NCBI RefSeq assembly: GCF_008017825.1
Contig: NZ_VRLS01000032.1
Span: 18,915 to 82,914 of the forward strand
Source: Mesonia sp008017825
GTDB taxonomy: Bacteria; Bacteroidota; Bacteroidia; Flavobacteriales; Flavobacteriaceae
Direction: 5' to 3'
DNA length: 64,000 bases
Position numbers and translations under genes: made by a program. Each line of letters starts with the position of its first letter. Position 1 is the stretch's first letter. Of the stretch, positions 1 through 8,245 are shown in pieces. The notes beneath the pieces were generated by a model. The model was not told where the DNA came from. It did not search any database and worked only from the letters and a program-made list of their open reading frames with translations.

Positions 1-1628
1 CTGTCAACAGCAATTAAATCAACTAAAATTAAAACACCTATTCCTACGATAGCTATGTTTTTAGTCAGTTTTTCTTTTACAAAGGCCCAAAGCAAACCGG
101 CGCAAGCCAATACAAAAAATAAAGAACGTAGAGTATCTTCCGTAAAGATAGATTTACGATCTTCTCGTAAGCTACGAACAAAATCGGGTCCCATTTGTTC
201 AATCAACATACGGTCTCTGTTACCCGTAAAGTCAAATAACATCGATTTAAACAGTAAAAATACCAATGCTAAACCTCCAGCGACCATTGTACTTTTTTTA
301 AGCGCATCTAATACCTCTTCTTTAGAATGTTTTTCACTAAAGACTTGTGCTAAAGCATAAACCCCTAAGATAGGCACACATAATTCAATGATGACTTGTA
401 TAGAAGATACTGCTCTAAATTTGTTATAGAGAGGTACATAATTGATAAAAAATTTGGTAAGGAATGCAAAGTTATCTCCCCAAGAAAGTGTCAATGCTAA
501 AATAGAACCGCCAACAATCCACCATTTTAATCTCTCTCTGATTAAGAATAAAGCAAAAATAAACAAGAAGATAATACTTGCTCCAATATAAGCAGGAGCG
601 CCTATATAGGTTTGATTTCCCCAATAAGTTGGCGCACCATCAACAAAGTCTTTTGCTTGCTGTGGATTTGCTCCAATTTTTAAAAGAGCTTGGTAGGACT
701 CTGAGTCTTCATCCAACTTTTCTGAACTGGATCCTCCCATAAAACGAGGAATAAATAAATTGAAAGATTCAGCTATTCCATAACTATATTCTGTAATGTA
801 ATTATAATCTAAACCTGCTTTTTGTTCTTTTTCTGTTCCATCTGTATTTATAGTCAGGCCTGTTTTTCCACGTGTACTAAACTCTCCATATTCCTGCGTC
901 GCCATTAAGCTTGTAGCATTTACACCAACAGCTATGAGGACTCCAATGACCATAAAACCTAAACTCTTAAAAAATTGCGGAATATTCTTTTTCTTATAAA
1001 AATCGATTAAATAAACCAGACCTAAAACCAAGACCAAAAGCAGTAAGTAGTAAGTCATTTGTGGGTGATTGGCATTGATCTCTAATGCCATAGCAATGGT
1101 AAATAAAAGCGAACCGCTAAAATAGTTCCCTTTAAAGGTGTGAATGATTCCAGCTAGCACCATGGGCATGTAGGCAATCGCATGGGCTTTTGCATTATGA
1201 CCAACTCCTAAAATAATAATTAAATAAGTACTAAAACCAAAAGCTAAAGCACCTAAAAAAGCAATTTTATAATCTATTTTTAAGACTAAAAAAAGAATAT
1301 AAATGCCTATAAAATAGAGAAATAAATAATCTGCAGGTCTCGGTAAAAACCGAATAGTTCTATCTATTTCTTTCACGAAATTGTAAGGGTAATTTGCCCC
1401 CAATTGATAAGTAGGCATTCCTCCAAAAGCAGCATCGGTCCAATAAGGTTCTTGGTTTTCGCTTTCGCGGAAATCATTTTGTTGTTTGGCCATTCCTACA
1501 TACTGAGCTATATCGCTTTGATAAATCACTTTTCCTTGTAGAACCGGACTAAAATAAGCTAAGGCTACAGCAATAAAAGCTATCACCACAATAAGATGCG
1601 GAAGTAATTTTTTAAAATTGAAATTCAT
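1..1628 (-). CDS. YfhO-family multispanning membrane protein (partial, 3' end outside window)
   Basis: Reverse-strand reading frame open from an ATG at 1628 to the window edge, about 542 residues visible. It begins with a short basic segment and a hydrophobic helix and continues with many predicted membrane helices alternating with loops. A long extracytoplasmic loop follows the first helix and carries a Gly-Gly-Met-Pro-Thr-Tyr-Gln motif near residue 70, typical of Bacteroidota YfhO-type proteins (GT-C-like membrane proteins of unclear substrate, thought to act in surface glycan or lipoteichoic-type modification). The visible end has the Val-Asp-Leu-Ile-Ala-Val-Asp stretch that usually precedes the C-terminal soluble domain, so the protein probably extends a few hundred residues further. 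It lies upstream of the DUF4834 gene's stop and reads in the same direction. Family assignment is by recalled similarity; biochemical function is unknown. Confidence 0.75.
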   Translation of the reverse strand, partial: MNFNFKKLLPHLIVVIAFIAVALAYFSPVLQGKVIYQSDIAQYVGMAKQQNDFRESENQEPYWTDAAFGGMPTYQLGANYPYNFVKEIDRTIRFLPRPADYLFLYFIGIYILFLVLKIDYKIAFLGALAFGFSTYLIIILGVGHNAKAHAIAYMPMVLAGIIHTFKGNYFSGSLLFTIAMALEINANHPQMTYYLLLLVLVLGLVYLIDFYKKKNIPQFFKSLGFMVIGVLIAVGVNATSLMATQEYGEFSTRGKTGLTINTDGTEKEQKAGLDYNYITEYSYGIAESFNLFIPRFMGGSSSEKLDEDSESYQALLKIGANPQQAKDFVDGAPTYWGNQTYIGAPAYIGASIIFLFIFALFLIRERLKWWIVGGSILALTLSWGDNFAFLTKFFINYVPLYNKFRAVSSIQVIIELCVPILGVYALAQVFSEKHSKEEVLDALKKSTMVAGGLALVFLLFKSMLFDFTGNRDRMLIEQMGPDFVRSLREDRKSIFTEDTLRSLFFVLACAGLLWAFVKEKLTKNIAIVGIGVLILVDLIAVD

Positions 1629-1661
1629 TCAAAAGAATTTTAAGAAGTAAAAGTGTGAAAT

Positions 1662-1943
1662 TTAGTCAATTTCTTCGTATTCAATATACTCTCCCACAGG
1701 TTTCTTCTTATTTCTTGAATTTTTAGGAGTACTGTTTATTTCAGAATTAGATTCTTGCTTATTTTGATAATTTGGAGGTCGAAATCCTTGCTGAAAACTT
1801 TGTCCTACCTTCTCTCCCATTTTTTTCATGATATATTTTAAAATCAATGGCTTAAATAGCTTAAACAAAAATTTTACCCCAAAGTAAACAAGAACTATTA
1901 TAAGTACGGTTTTTATAAATCCCGTAAAAGATGCTAAGTACAT
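1662..1943 (-). CDS. DUF4834-family small membrane protein
   Basis: A 93-residue protein with one N-terminal hydrophobic helix (about residues 8-27), a basic amphipathic stretch and a low-complexity Asn/Ser/Lys linker, ending in the conserved acidic tail Val-Gly-Glu-Tyr-Ile-Glu-Tyr-Glu-Glu-Ile-Asp that marks the Bacteroidota DUF4834 family. A longer frame could start at a TTG at 1961, but that TTG is the end of a TAATTTTG promoter element, so the ATG at 1943 is preferred. The YfhO-like gene follows 33 bases downstream on the same strand and may be co-transcribed. Function is unknown. Confidence 0.8.
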   Translation of the reverse strand: MYLASFTGFIKTVLIIVLVYFGVKFLFKLFKPLILKYIMKKMGEKVGQSFQQGFRPPNYQNKQESNSEINSTPKNSRNKKKPVGEYIEYEEID

Positions 1944-1958
1944 AAATCTATTTTTATA

Positions 1959-1966
1959 CAAAATTA
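1959..1966 (-). promoter_or_regulatory. TAnnTTTG -7 promoter element
   Basis: Reverse-strand TAATTTTG, 15 bases before the chosen ATG at 1943, matching the Bacteroidota consensus TAnnTTTG. No convincing -33 TTG is visible. It explains why an in-frame TTG occurs upstream and argues against using it as the start. Confidence 0.45.
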
Positions 1967-2045
1967 TTAATTGTCTTGCTTAAAAACAGGTTTTAAATGA
2001 TAAAAAATAGTAAAAATCTATATATTTGGTTGAAACAATTTCCTT

Positions 2046-3014
2046 ATGAAAAGATTTTTTATCGCGTCACTATTCTCAATCGCTTGCTTTAGTGCTCAAG
2101 CCCAATATACTGAAACCATTAACTCTAATCGTCCTGGAGGTTCTCAAGGCGCATTTGCTGTAGGAAACCAAGTTTTGCAATTTGAAACTGGTCTTAAAAT
2201 TGGAGGTGATAACCATGATCTTTTTCAGACAGAAACCGATCTTTTTGGGATAGATTATGAAATTAGATATGGTTTTTTAATGGAACAATTAGAGGTTAGC
2301 CTCGGTGGAACCTACCTTAAATCTACAGTTAGCTCTAATGTTGGCGGTGTAGATAATGAATATGAATTTAGTAATTTTCAAAGTAATACTCTGGGATTAA
2401 AATACCTCGTATATGATCCTTATAAAAAAAGAAGTTTAGAAAAACCCAATATTTATAGTTGGAAAGCTAATAATAGTTTTAAATGGAGAGATCTAATCCC
2501 TGCAGTGTCTATTTATGGTGGTGCCAATTTATTATTTGGAGATAATCCTTATTTATTGGAAGAAGAATCAGCTTTAAGTCCGCGCGCGGCCTTGATTACC
2601 CAAAATAATTGGGGAAGATTTGTTTTTGTCATGAATTTTATTGCTGATAAAATTGGAGGAGAATATCCTTCTTACTCTGGAATATTTACAATGACGCATT
2701 CCGTTAACGGAAAAGTTTCGGTATTTGGAGAATACCAAGCCATTAAAAGTGATCTATACGCCGACGATATAGCTAGAGCTGGGGGAGCTTATTTGATAAC
2801 TAAAGATTTACAAGTAGATATTTCGGGCTTAGTTAACTTTAAAGACACTCCTTCTAAATGGCAAGTAGCCCTTGGAGTTTCCTACAGAATTGATATGCAC
2901 GCCGAAGATGAAATCATCATGGATGAAAAAACCAAAAAGGCTGAAGAAAAGGAATCAAAAAAAGAAAAGCGTAATAGCGAATTAGTAAACCCTGATGGGA
3001 CTATGAATGAATAG
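2046..3014 (+). CDS. Secreted outer-membrane beta-barrel-type protein ('transporter' family)
   Basis: A 322-residue protein with a Sec signal peptide ending near Ala-Gln-Ala-Gln (about residue 19). The body shows alternating hydrophobic/polar strands, many glycines and aromatic strand ends, as in outer-membrane barrels. The opening after the signal (Asn-Ser-Asn-Arg-Pro-Gly) resembles Bacteroidota proteins annotated as transporter or phenol-degradation meta-pathway-like barrels. The last 40 residues are a strongly charged Lys/Glu tail, unusual for a barrel end and possibly periplasmic. It is transcribed alone, divergent from the DUF4834 gene and closed by a strong hairpin terminator. Substrate unknown. 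Confidence 0.65.
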   Translation: MKRFFIASLFSIACFSAQAQYTETINSNRPGGSQGAFAVGNQVLQFETGLKIGGDNHDLFQTETDLFGIDYEIRYGFLMEQLEVSLGGTYLKSTVSSNVGGVDNEYEFSNFQSNTLGLKYLVYDPYKKRSLEKPNIYSWKANNSFKWRDLIPAVSIYGGANLLFGDNPYLLEEESALSPRAALITQNNWGRFVFVMNFIADKIGGEYPSYSGIFTMTHSVNGKVSVFGEYQAIKSDLYADDIARAGGAYLITKDLQVDISGLVNFKDTPSKWQVALGVSYRIDMHAEDEIIMDEKTKKAEEKESKKEKRNSELVNPDGTMNE

Positions 3015-3040
3015 TTATCTTAATCATCGAAAACAAAAAA

Positions 3041-3074
3041 AAGCCTTTCAAACAAAACTGAAAGGCTTTTTTAA
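3041..3074. terminator. Bidirectional rho-independent terminator
   Basis: A perfect 10-bp inverted repeat (3041-3050 with 3059-3068) with an 8-base loop, an A-run before it and a T-run after it, between convergent genes ending at 3014 and 3077. It can terminate both. Confidence 0.85.
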
Positions 3075-3076
3075 TT

Positions 3077-3592
3077 TTATTTTTCTCCTCTTGCGGGATA
3101 GTCTTTATCTAAAACAAAATCTATAGATTTTAATAGTTCTTTTAATTTTGGTCTTGCAAATGGCATAGACTGTATAGAAGATGCATATAAGGTTTGATCT
3201 GGTCGAATTAAAAATAGTGCAGGCTCAATAAATTCGTTTGGTTCTTTATCATTTATTCCTTCAGAAATGTATAGATCCCACTTTCTAGCCTCTTCAATAG
3301 GCATATCATATCCAATAGTTACATTTTCTATATCCCAGTTTTCTACTGTCTTTTCAGCAAGTTCTTTATTATTAGAACTAATGGCAATTACATTTACTCC
3401 CCGTTTACTGTAATCACTTACTAATCCGTTAAGTTCTTCTAAATATGTTTTACAAACAGGACAGTGAAGACCTCTATAGAATATGACTAAATTAAAGTTT
3501 TCTGGCTTAGTCTCTCTTAGCTTCCATTGCATACCGTTTACAGTATTAACTACTAACTCTGGAACTTCTTGTCTTGGTTTAAAATTTTTCAT
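3077..3592 (-). CDS. Peroxiredoxin-like (AhpC/TSA-type) protein
   Basis: A 171-residue cytoplasmic thioredoxin-fold protein without signal peptide. The segment around residues 38-48 reads Phe-Tyr-Arg-Gly-Leu-His-Cys-Pro-Val-Cys, placing a CxxC pair (C44, C47) at the redox-active position of the 'peroxiredoxin-like / AhpC-TSA 2' family, which differs from true peroxiredoxins in having CPxC rather than a lone peroxidatic Cys. It probably reduces peroxides or disulfides, but its substrate is not known. Monocistronic; it converges on the gene before it and shares that terminator. Confidence 0.8.
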   Translation of the reverse strand: MKNFKPRQEVPELVVNTVNGMQWKLRETKPENFNLVIFYRGLHCPVCKTYLEELNGLVSDYSKRGVNVIAISSNNKELAEKTVENWDIENVTIGYDMPIEEARKWDLYISEGINDKEPNEFIEPALFLIRPDQTLYASSIQSMPFARPKLKELLKSIDFVLDKDYPARGEK

Positions 3593-3668
3593 GTTTTCTT
3601 TTTTGTAAAATTATAAAAGAAAACCTCTGCTTCTCTTAATATACTGGTAAGGTATTGTTAAGGTTGGT

Positions 3669-4688
3669 TTAGGATAAATTTTGCAGAACTTGTTTAAACT
3701 CCTCGTGCATTGCTTGAGTATAATCTAAATGGGTAACTATTCTTAGTTTCCCCTGCCCCATCGAACTAATAATAATACCTTTTTCCTTTAAATATTGTAA
3801 GAAATTAGATTCTTGAATTTCCTCATTTAAATAAAAGATGACAATATTCGTTTCTACTTTTTCAACTTCTTTTACGTAGGGTTGTTTCTTTAAGATTTCA
3901 CTCAGCTCTTGTGCTCTATAATGATCATCTGCTAGGCGTTCGATATTATTTTCTAAAGCATAGAGTCCAGCTGCAGCCATAAAACCAATTTGTCGCATTC
4001 CGCCACCCAATACTTTTCTTACTCTCATAGCATTTTTCATAATTTGCTCACCTCCTATTAAAACAGAACCTAAAGGAGTGCCTAAACCTTTAGAGAGACA
4101 AATAGATATAGTATCAAATACTTCCCCGTATTGCTTTGGACTTTCGTTTTTCGCTACTAAAGCATTAAATAAACGTGCACCATCTAAGTGTAAGCCTAAA
4201 CCATGATCATCACATACTTTTTTAATTCTTTTAATCTCTTCAAAATCATAGCAAGCTCCACCTCCCTTATTAGTGGTATTTTCTAAACAAACTAAACTGG
4301 TTAACGGACTGTGGTAAAAATCTGGAGGATTGATAGATTCTAAAACCTGCTCTGCTGTAATCATTCCGCGATGACCATCTATAAGCTTACAAGAAACGCC
4401 ACTATTAAAAGAAACACCTCCGCCTTCATAATTATATACATGGGCCCATTTATCACAAATAAGTTGTTCGCTAGGCTGAGTATGTAATTTTATGGCAGCT
4501 TGATTAGCCATACTTCCTGTAGGAAAAAATAAAGCTTTTTCTTTTCCGAATAGTTCAGCTAAACGCTCTTCTAATAAATTTACGGTGGGGTCTTCTTTAT
4601 ATACGTCATCACCAACTTCTGCTTTCATAATTGCTTCTAACATTGCAGGGGTAGGCTTCGTAACCGTATCACTTTTTAAATCTATCAT
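3669..4688 (-). CDS. Low-specificity L-threonine aldolase
   Basis: A 339-residue PLP enzyme of the beta-eliminating lyase family that splits L-threonine/allo-threonine to glycine and acetaldehyde. It begins with the hallmark Asp-Leu-Lys-Ser-Asp-Thr-Val-Thr-Lys-Pro-Thr; the glycine-rich PLP-phosphate segment is near residue 57 (Pro-Thr-Gly-Ser-Met-Ala-Asn-Gln). Asp169 in His-Leu-Asp-Gly-Ala-Arg should pair with the PLP ring nitrogen, and Lys200 in Leu-Ser-Lys-Gly-Leu-Gly-Thr-Pro-Leu-Gly is the Schiff-base lysine. Length and motifs are those of an intact enzyme. It has its own TAAATTTG promoter element 26 bases upstream. LtaE is the likely symbol but isomer specificity cannot be read. Confidence 0.93.
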   Translation of the reverse strand: MIDLKSDTVTKPTPAMLEAIMKAEVGDDVYKEDPTVNLLEERLAELFGKEKALFFPTGSMANQAAIKLHTQPSEQLICDKWAHVYNYEGGGVSFNSGVSCKLIDGHRGMITAEQVLESINPPDFYHSPLTSLVCLENTTNKGGGACYDFEEIKRIKKVCDDHGLGLHLDGARLFNALVAKNESPKQYGEVFDTISICLSKGLGTPLGSVLIGGEQIMKNAMRVRKVLGGGMRQIGFMAAAGLYALENNIERLADDHYRAQELSEILKKQPYVKEVEKVETNIVIFYLNEEIQESNFLQYLKEKGIIISSMGQGKLRIVTHLDYTQAMHEEFKQVLQNLS

Positions 4689-4714
4689 TCTTTATATATT
4701 TTTTGTAAAGAAAT

Positions 4715-4722
4715 CAAATTTA
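4715..4722 (-). promoter_or_regulatory. TAnnTTTG -7 promoter element for the threonine aldolase gene
   Basis: Reverse-strand TAAATTTG lying 26 bases before the ATG at 4688, a perfect match to the Bacteroidota -7 consensus. Confidence 0.5.
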
Positions 4723-4869
4723 CAAGAAATGATTAAAGAAAAAGATTATTAAGAAAATGAATACTATAATATGTCGTTAAAATCTAAATTGAAATAGATA
4801 ACATTTCCTTATTACTGAAATTAAACAGGATGTAATAAAAATTATAACTTATTGAGTTCAGAAAGAAAA

Positions 4870-5550
4870 TCAGTTTTGGAATAAGGCATTTTTAACCAAA
4901 TCATAATAACTATCACTTACGGGTATTTTAATCTCTGAAATTAATAATTCACGGCCTTTCATTCCTGAAACTTTTTGTCCGTTCACGATGTAAGACCTAT
5001 GTACGCGCAAAAACGAATTGGGTAAGGTAGATATGAGTTTGCTCAAGGATTGATTTGACATAATCTTCTTCCCGTTTTGCAAATGATAATTTACATACTC
5101 ACTATCACTCTCAATATATAGAATATCTGTCAGATCTATTTTATGTAAATCGTATCCCGATTTTATAATTAGATGGTCAGCTTCTTTTGTTGAATTTCTT
5201 GGAAATTTTTCGACTGCACTTAAAAATCGGTTAAAAGTGATAGGTTTAAGTAGATAATCTAAAGCATTTAATTCAAATCCTTTAAGGGCATATTCAGAGT
5301 ATGCTGTAGTAAAAATAATTTTAGTTTTCTCCTTCATCATTATTTCTGCAAAATCTGTCCCCTTTATTTCGGGCATTTGTATGTCTAAAAATAATAGATC
5401 TACACTATTATCTTTCATGAAAGAAAGTCCGTCTAAGGGATTTTCAAAAGAACCTAGACAATTTAAATAAGAAACTTTTTTTACATAAGTTTCTAATAGC
5501 GTTCTAGCCAATTCTTCATCATCAATAATTATACAATTAATTGATATCAT
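4870..5550 (-). CDS. LytTR-family response regulator
   Basis: A 226-residue regulator. The N-terminal receiver domain (1-120) has acidic pocket residues D10-D11-E12, phospho-acceptor D56 in Phe-Leu-Asp-Ile-Gln-Met-Pro, and Lys-Pro near residue 102. The C-terminal LytTR DNA-binding domain (about 125-226) contains the typical Asp-Ile-Leu-Tyr-Ile-Glu-Ser and Phe-Leu-Arg-Val-His-Arg-Ser-Tyr-Ile-Val-Asn segments. Its start overlaps the stop of the kinase gene as TAATG, implying translational coupling. LytTR proteins bind 9-bp direct repeats about 21 bp apart; such repeats occur upstream of the divergent genes at 6748 and 8246, which are therefore candidate targets. Confidence 0.92.
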   Translation of the reverse strand: MISINCIIIDDEELARTLLETYVKKVSYLNCLGSFENPLDGLSFMKDNSVDLLFLDIQMPEIKGTDFAEIMMKEKTKIIFTTAYSEYALKGFELNALDYLLKPITFNRFLSAVEKFPRNSTKEADHLIIKSGYDLHKIDLTDILYIESDSEYVNYHLQNGKKIMSNQSLSKLISTLPNSFLRVHRSYIVNGQKVSGMKGRELLISEIKIPVSDSYYDLVKNALFQN

Positions 5551-6560
5551 TATATATTTACTTTTAAAATTACTTTAAAGGTGTTCTTATTTTCAATGGA
5601 TAATTGATGTTTTTCTGAATACAATATTTCTAATCTTTTTTTCACATTTTGAAGACCAATACCCCCATGTTCATCTGTAATTAAAGGCTCTGTAGGTAGA
5701 CTATTTTCCACCTTGAAATCTATAGAATTAGATGAGGATTTAAGTGAAATATTTACAAAACTTTCACCCCCTTTTTCAATTCCGCTATGTTTAAATGCAT
5801 TCTCTATAAAGGGTACAAATAACATTGGGGCCACCATGATGGAGTCATTCTCAATTTCTTGAGTAAAATTAATATTAAAATCCTTACTGCTTTTTAGCTT
5901 AAACAATTCTATAAAATGAGAAATATACTCTAGTTCTTTTTGTAAAGGTACTTTTGGACGCTCACAGTCATACAACACATACCTTAACATTTGCGAAAGT
6001 GTACTGATTCCTTCTTGTGTTTTTTCTGAATTGGTTACCGAAAGGGCATAAATATTATTAAGGGCATTAAACAAAAAATGAGGGTTTATTTGCATTTTTA
6101 GAAACTTCAATTCAGCTTCATTTAATTCAGCTTTAGCTAATGCTATACCTTTCTCTTTACGCTGCACATAAACAAAGGTTTCTAAAAGAGTAGCTAGCAC
6201 AAATGAAATAGCCATCATTAAAAGATTTACAAAAAACTTTGTTGGAATACTCCCTGGCATTCTTCTCATTAAACCTAAACGCGGTCTGTTAGCAGGTGGA
6301 GGTTGCATTATTTCTGATGAAATGTAGGCGCTACCAAGAATAAAAAATAATGATAAAAATGTAAAAATTAAATACTTTTTTTCAAATAACAGTTTGGGAG
6401 CACCAAAGAAAATAAGCCCGGCAAAAAGAAGAATTTGAAAACTGTAAACCACACTGTTATTTTCTATGAAAAAAGGATTTTTTCCGTTAGAAAACCAAAG
6501 GAAAAACCAAATAGCTAACCAAAATAGCGTGTGAGAAATAAACCGTTTAAATGCATTCAT
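5550..6560 (-). CDS. LytS/YehU-type sensor histidine kinase
   Basis: A 336-residue kinase with four predicted membrane helices in the first 130 residues, a short coiled linker, then a His_kinase domain with H161 in the diagnostic Gln-Ile-Asn-Pro-His-Phe-Leu-Phe-Asn-Ala-Leu-Asn. The ATPase domain has an N box (Phe-Ile-Glu-Asn-Ala-Phe-Lys-His, near 250) and a G box (Gly-Gly-Ile-Gly-Leu-Gln-Asn, near 295). Pro-rich and Arg-rich residues 86-103 form an extracytoplasmic loop but no recognisable sensor domain. It overlaps its response regulator by one base, and its promoter region faces the redox cluster starting at 6748. Confidence 0.92.
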   Translation of the reverse strand: MNAFKRFISHTLFWLAIWFFLWFSNGKNPFFIENNSVVYSFQILLFAGLIFFGAPKLLFEKKYLIFTFLSLFFILGSAYISSEIMQPPPANRPRLGLMRRMPGSIPTKFFVNLLMMAISFVLATLLETFVYVQRKEKGIALAKAELNEAELKFLKMQINPHFLFNALNNIYALSVTNSEKTQEGISTLSQMLRYVLYDCERPKVPLQKELEYISHFIELFKLKSSKDFNINFTQEIENDSIMVAPMLFVPFIENAFKHSGIEKGGESFVNISLKSSSNSIDFKVENSLPTEPLITDEHGGIGLQNVKKRLEILYSEKHQLSIENKNTFKVILKVNI

Positions 6561-6631
6561 ATTGCAAATAAAGTAAATTAAATTTCAGTAAAACTTTAAA
6601 ACAACGTGTTTTCATAGATTGTAAAAGCCCG

Positions 6632-6661
6632 TTTACTGAAGAAAAATTATGATTCAATGAA
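6632..6661 (+). promoter_or_regulatory. Candidate LytTR operator: 21-bp-spaced direct repeat upstream of 6748
   Basis: TTTACTGAA at 6632-6640 and TTCAATGAA at 6653-6661, starts exactly 21 bases apart with a 12-base spacer. The same arrangement (TTCACTGAA twice, 21 apart) lies at 8148-8177. Two 9-bp direct repeats with a 12-13-bp spacer are the known site geometry of LytTR regulators, and a LytTR regulator is encoded next door. A looser third copy follows at about 6675. Confidence 0.5.
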
Positions 6662-6747
6662 AACATTAGCCCATTCATTTAAAATTCTTGTTTGATAAAA
6701 TATCTATCTACATCTTTGTAGGTGAAAGACTTAAACAGAAATTAAAA

Positions 6748-7269
6748 ATGTGTCATAAAATAGTAATTATAATAATCTCTATTTTCTCTTTTGGGTTAAT
6801 TTTAAATAGTGGTTATGCCCAATCTGGTGACACCTCACTAAGTAATAACCATATAGCTGTTTATACGTTTGATGAGTTAGAACCTTTATTATATACCGAT
6901 TCAAATAAAATACATGTTGTAAATTTTTGGGCTATGTGGTGTGCTCCTTGTATAAAGGAGCTGCCCATTTTTGAAAATTATGCAACACAGAATAAAAATG
7001 TAGAAATAACTTTGGTAAGTTTAGATTTTCCTAAGGATATTGAAACGAAACTTAAACCCTTTTTAAAGAAGAAAGGAATCTCCTTAAATGTTGTATTATT
7101 AGATGATCCCGATGCTAATAGTTGGATAAATAAAATTGACCGTAATTGGTCTGGAGCAATACCTTTTACCATTATTTTTAATCATAAAAAGAGATCCTAT
7201 CACGAGCGTTCCTTTGAGAATATTGAAGACTTAAAAACCGAAATTAATAATACCATAAATTCTAAATAA
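6748..7269 (+). CDS. TlpA-like secreted thioredoxin
   Basis: A 173-residue exported thiol-disulfide protein. The ATG at 6748 is chosen over the upstream TTG at 6688 because it starts a clean Sec signal peptide (hydrophobic residues 4-20, cleavage near Tyr-Ala-Gln). The thioredoxin-fold active site is Trp-Cys-Ala-Pro-Cys (C65, C68) preceded by Val-Val-Asn-Phe-Trp-Ala, and a cis-Pro segment Ala-Ile-Pro-Phe-Thr is present near residue 138. It probably acts as a periplasmic reductase, as in metal-centre or cytochrome assembly. The next gene starts one base after its stop, so the two form an operon likely controlled by the direct repeat at 6632. Confidence 0.85.
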   Translation: MCHKIVIIIISIFSFGLILNSGYAQSGDTSLSNNHIAVYTFDELEPLLYTDSNKIHVVNFWAMWCAPCIKELPIFENYATQNKNVEITLVSLDFPKDIETKLKPFLKKKGISLNVVLLDDPDANSWINKIDRNWSGAIPFTIIFNHKKRSYHERSFENIEDLKTEINNTINSK

Positions 7270-7270
7270 A

Positions 7271-7966
7271 ATGAAAAAAAATAAGCTAGGTTTATTAGCC
7301 ATTGTAATTTTATGTGTTTTTTTAACTACTGTAAATATAAACGCGCAAGATAGAAAAGGACCTCCTCCTAACGGAGAGCGAAAAGGTCCTCCAAGAGGTG
7401 GTCATAGTCCAGAGCAAACTAAAACTCTAGAAGAAATTGGGGGTTATCAAATTGGTGAACTCGCAACAGATTTTGAACTTAAAAATATAGATGGCTCTAT
7501 ATTTTCTTTAGCTGATATAGAAAATGCTCAAGGATATATTGTAGTTTTTACTTGTAATGAATGTCCATTCGCTAAATTGTATGAAGACCGCTTGATAGCA
7601 CTACACCATAAATATTCTTCACAAGGTTATTCTGTTGTTGCCATTAATCCCAATGTGAGCAAAACCAACGACAAAGAAAGCTTTGAAGCGATGCAGAAAA
7701 GAGCCAAAGAAATGGACTTCCCTTTTGTTTATTTAGCAGATGAAAACCACGATGTATTTCCAAAATATGGAGCTGTAAGAACACCTCACGTATTCTTATT
7801 GGACAAAGAAAGGAGGGTTCAATATATTGGAACCATAGACGATAATGCAAGATCCCCAAAAGACGTAAATGTAAAATACCTTGAGAATGCTATAAACGCT
7901 TTACAAAAAGGGAAAAAACCAGAAACTACTTTTACAAAAGCCATAGGCTGCCCAGTCAAAGCTTAA
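7271..7966 (+). CDS. Secreted redoxin-family (thioredoxin-fold) protein
   Basis: A 231-residue exported protein with a signal peptide (cleavage near Asn-Ala-Gln, about residue 26), then a Pro/Gly/Arg-rich linker (residues 27-50) and a redoxin domain. The active-site region reads Phe-Thr-Cys-Asn-Glu-Cys-Pro-Phe-Ala, a CxxC followed by Pro as in AhpC/TSA-like redoxins that act on small thiols. The segment Arg-Thr-Pro-His-Val-Phe-Leu-Leu-Asp (near 173) supplies the conserved cis-Pro. The Pro/Gly linker resembles that of the nearby EF-hand protein. Encoded one base after the TlpA-like gene; strong terminator downstream. Confidence 0.82.
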   Translation: MKKNKLGLLAIVILCVFLTTVNINAQDRKGPPPNGERKGPPRGGHSPEQTKTLEEIGGYQIGELATDFELKNIDGSIFSLADIENAQGYIVVFTCNECPFAKLYEDRLIALHHKYSSQGYSVVAINPNVSKTNDKESFEAMQKRAKEMDFPFVYLADENHDVFPKYGAVRTPHVFLLDKERRVQYIGTIDDNARSPKDVNVKYLENAINALQKGKKPETTFTKAIGCPVKA

Positions 7967-7999
7967 AAATTATAAATGCAATTTACTACCACCCTAACT

Positions 8000-8036
8000 A
8001 AAAGCTTCACAGTTAATTTGTGAAGCTTTTTTTTTG
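8000..8036 (+). terminator. Rho-independent terminator
   Basis: Inverted repeat of 11 bp (AAAGCTTCACA with TGTGAAGCTTT) around a 7-base loop, followed by a run of nine T. It closes the two-gene thioredoxin operon. Confidence 0.85.
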
Positions 8037-8147
8037 AAATTCACTTCAACTAATCATTCTACCAATTACTACACAAACCATTTATTTTCAAAGTTCCAAA
8101 CAACTAAAAACAAGACTTATACAGCGTAATTACATTAAAAACCAACG

Positions 8148-8177
8148 TTCACTGAAAACTACAACCCATTCACTGAA
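8148..8177 (+). promoter_or_regulatory. Candidate LytTR operator: perfect 21-bp-spaced direct repeat upstream of 8246
   Basis: TTCACTGAA occurs identically at 8148-8156 and 8169-8177, starts 21 bases apart. It matches the arrangement upstream of 6748 (6632-6661). A CATCTTTG -7-like element follows at about 8207-8214. The paired sites suggest one regulator, most simply the adjacent LytTR protein, controls both transcripts. Confidence 0.55.
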
Positions 8178-8245
8178 AATTCATTTTTAGTATCTAAATA
8201 TACTGCATCTTTGATAGTATATTAATACAATAAAAAATAGTAATT

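Noticed and set aside
55..360. Open frame on the plus strand antisense to the YfhO-like gene
   Set aside because: It lies wholly inside the clear membrane-protein frame on the other strand and has no recognisable protein features.
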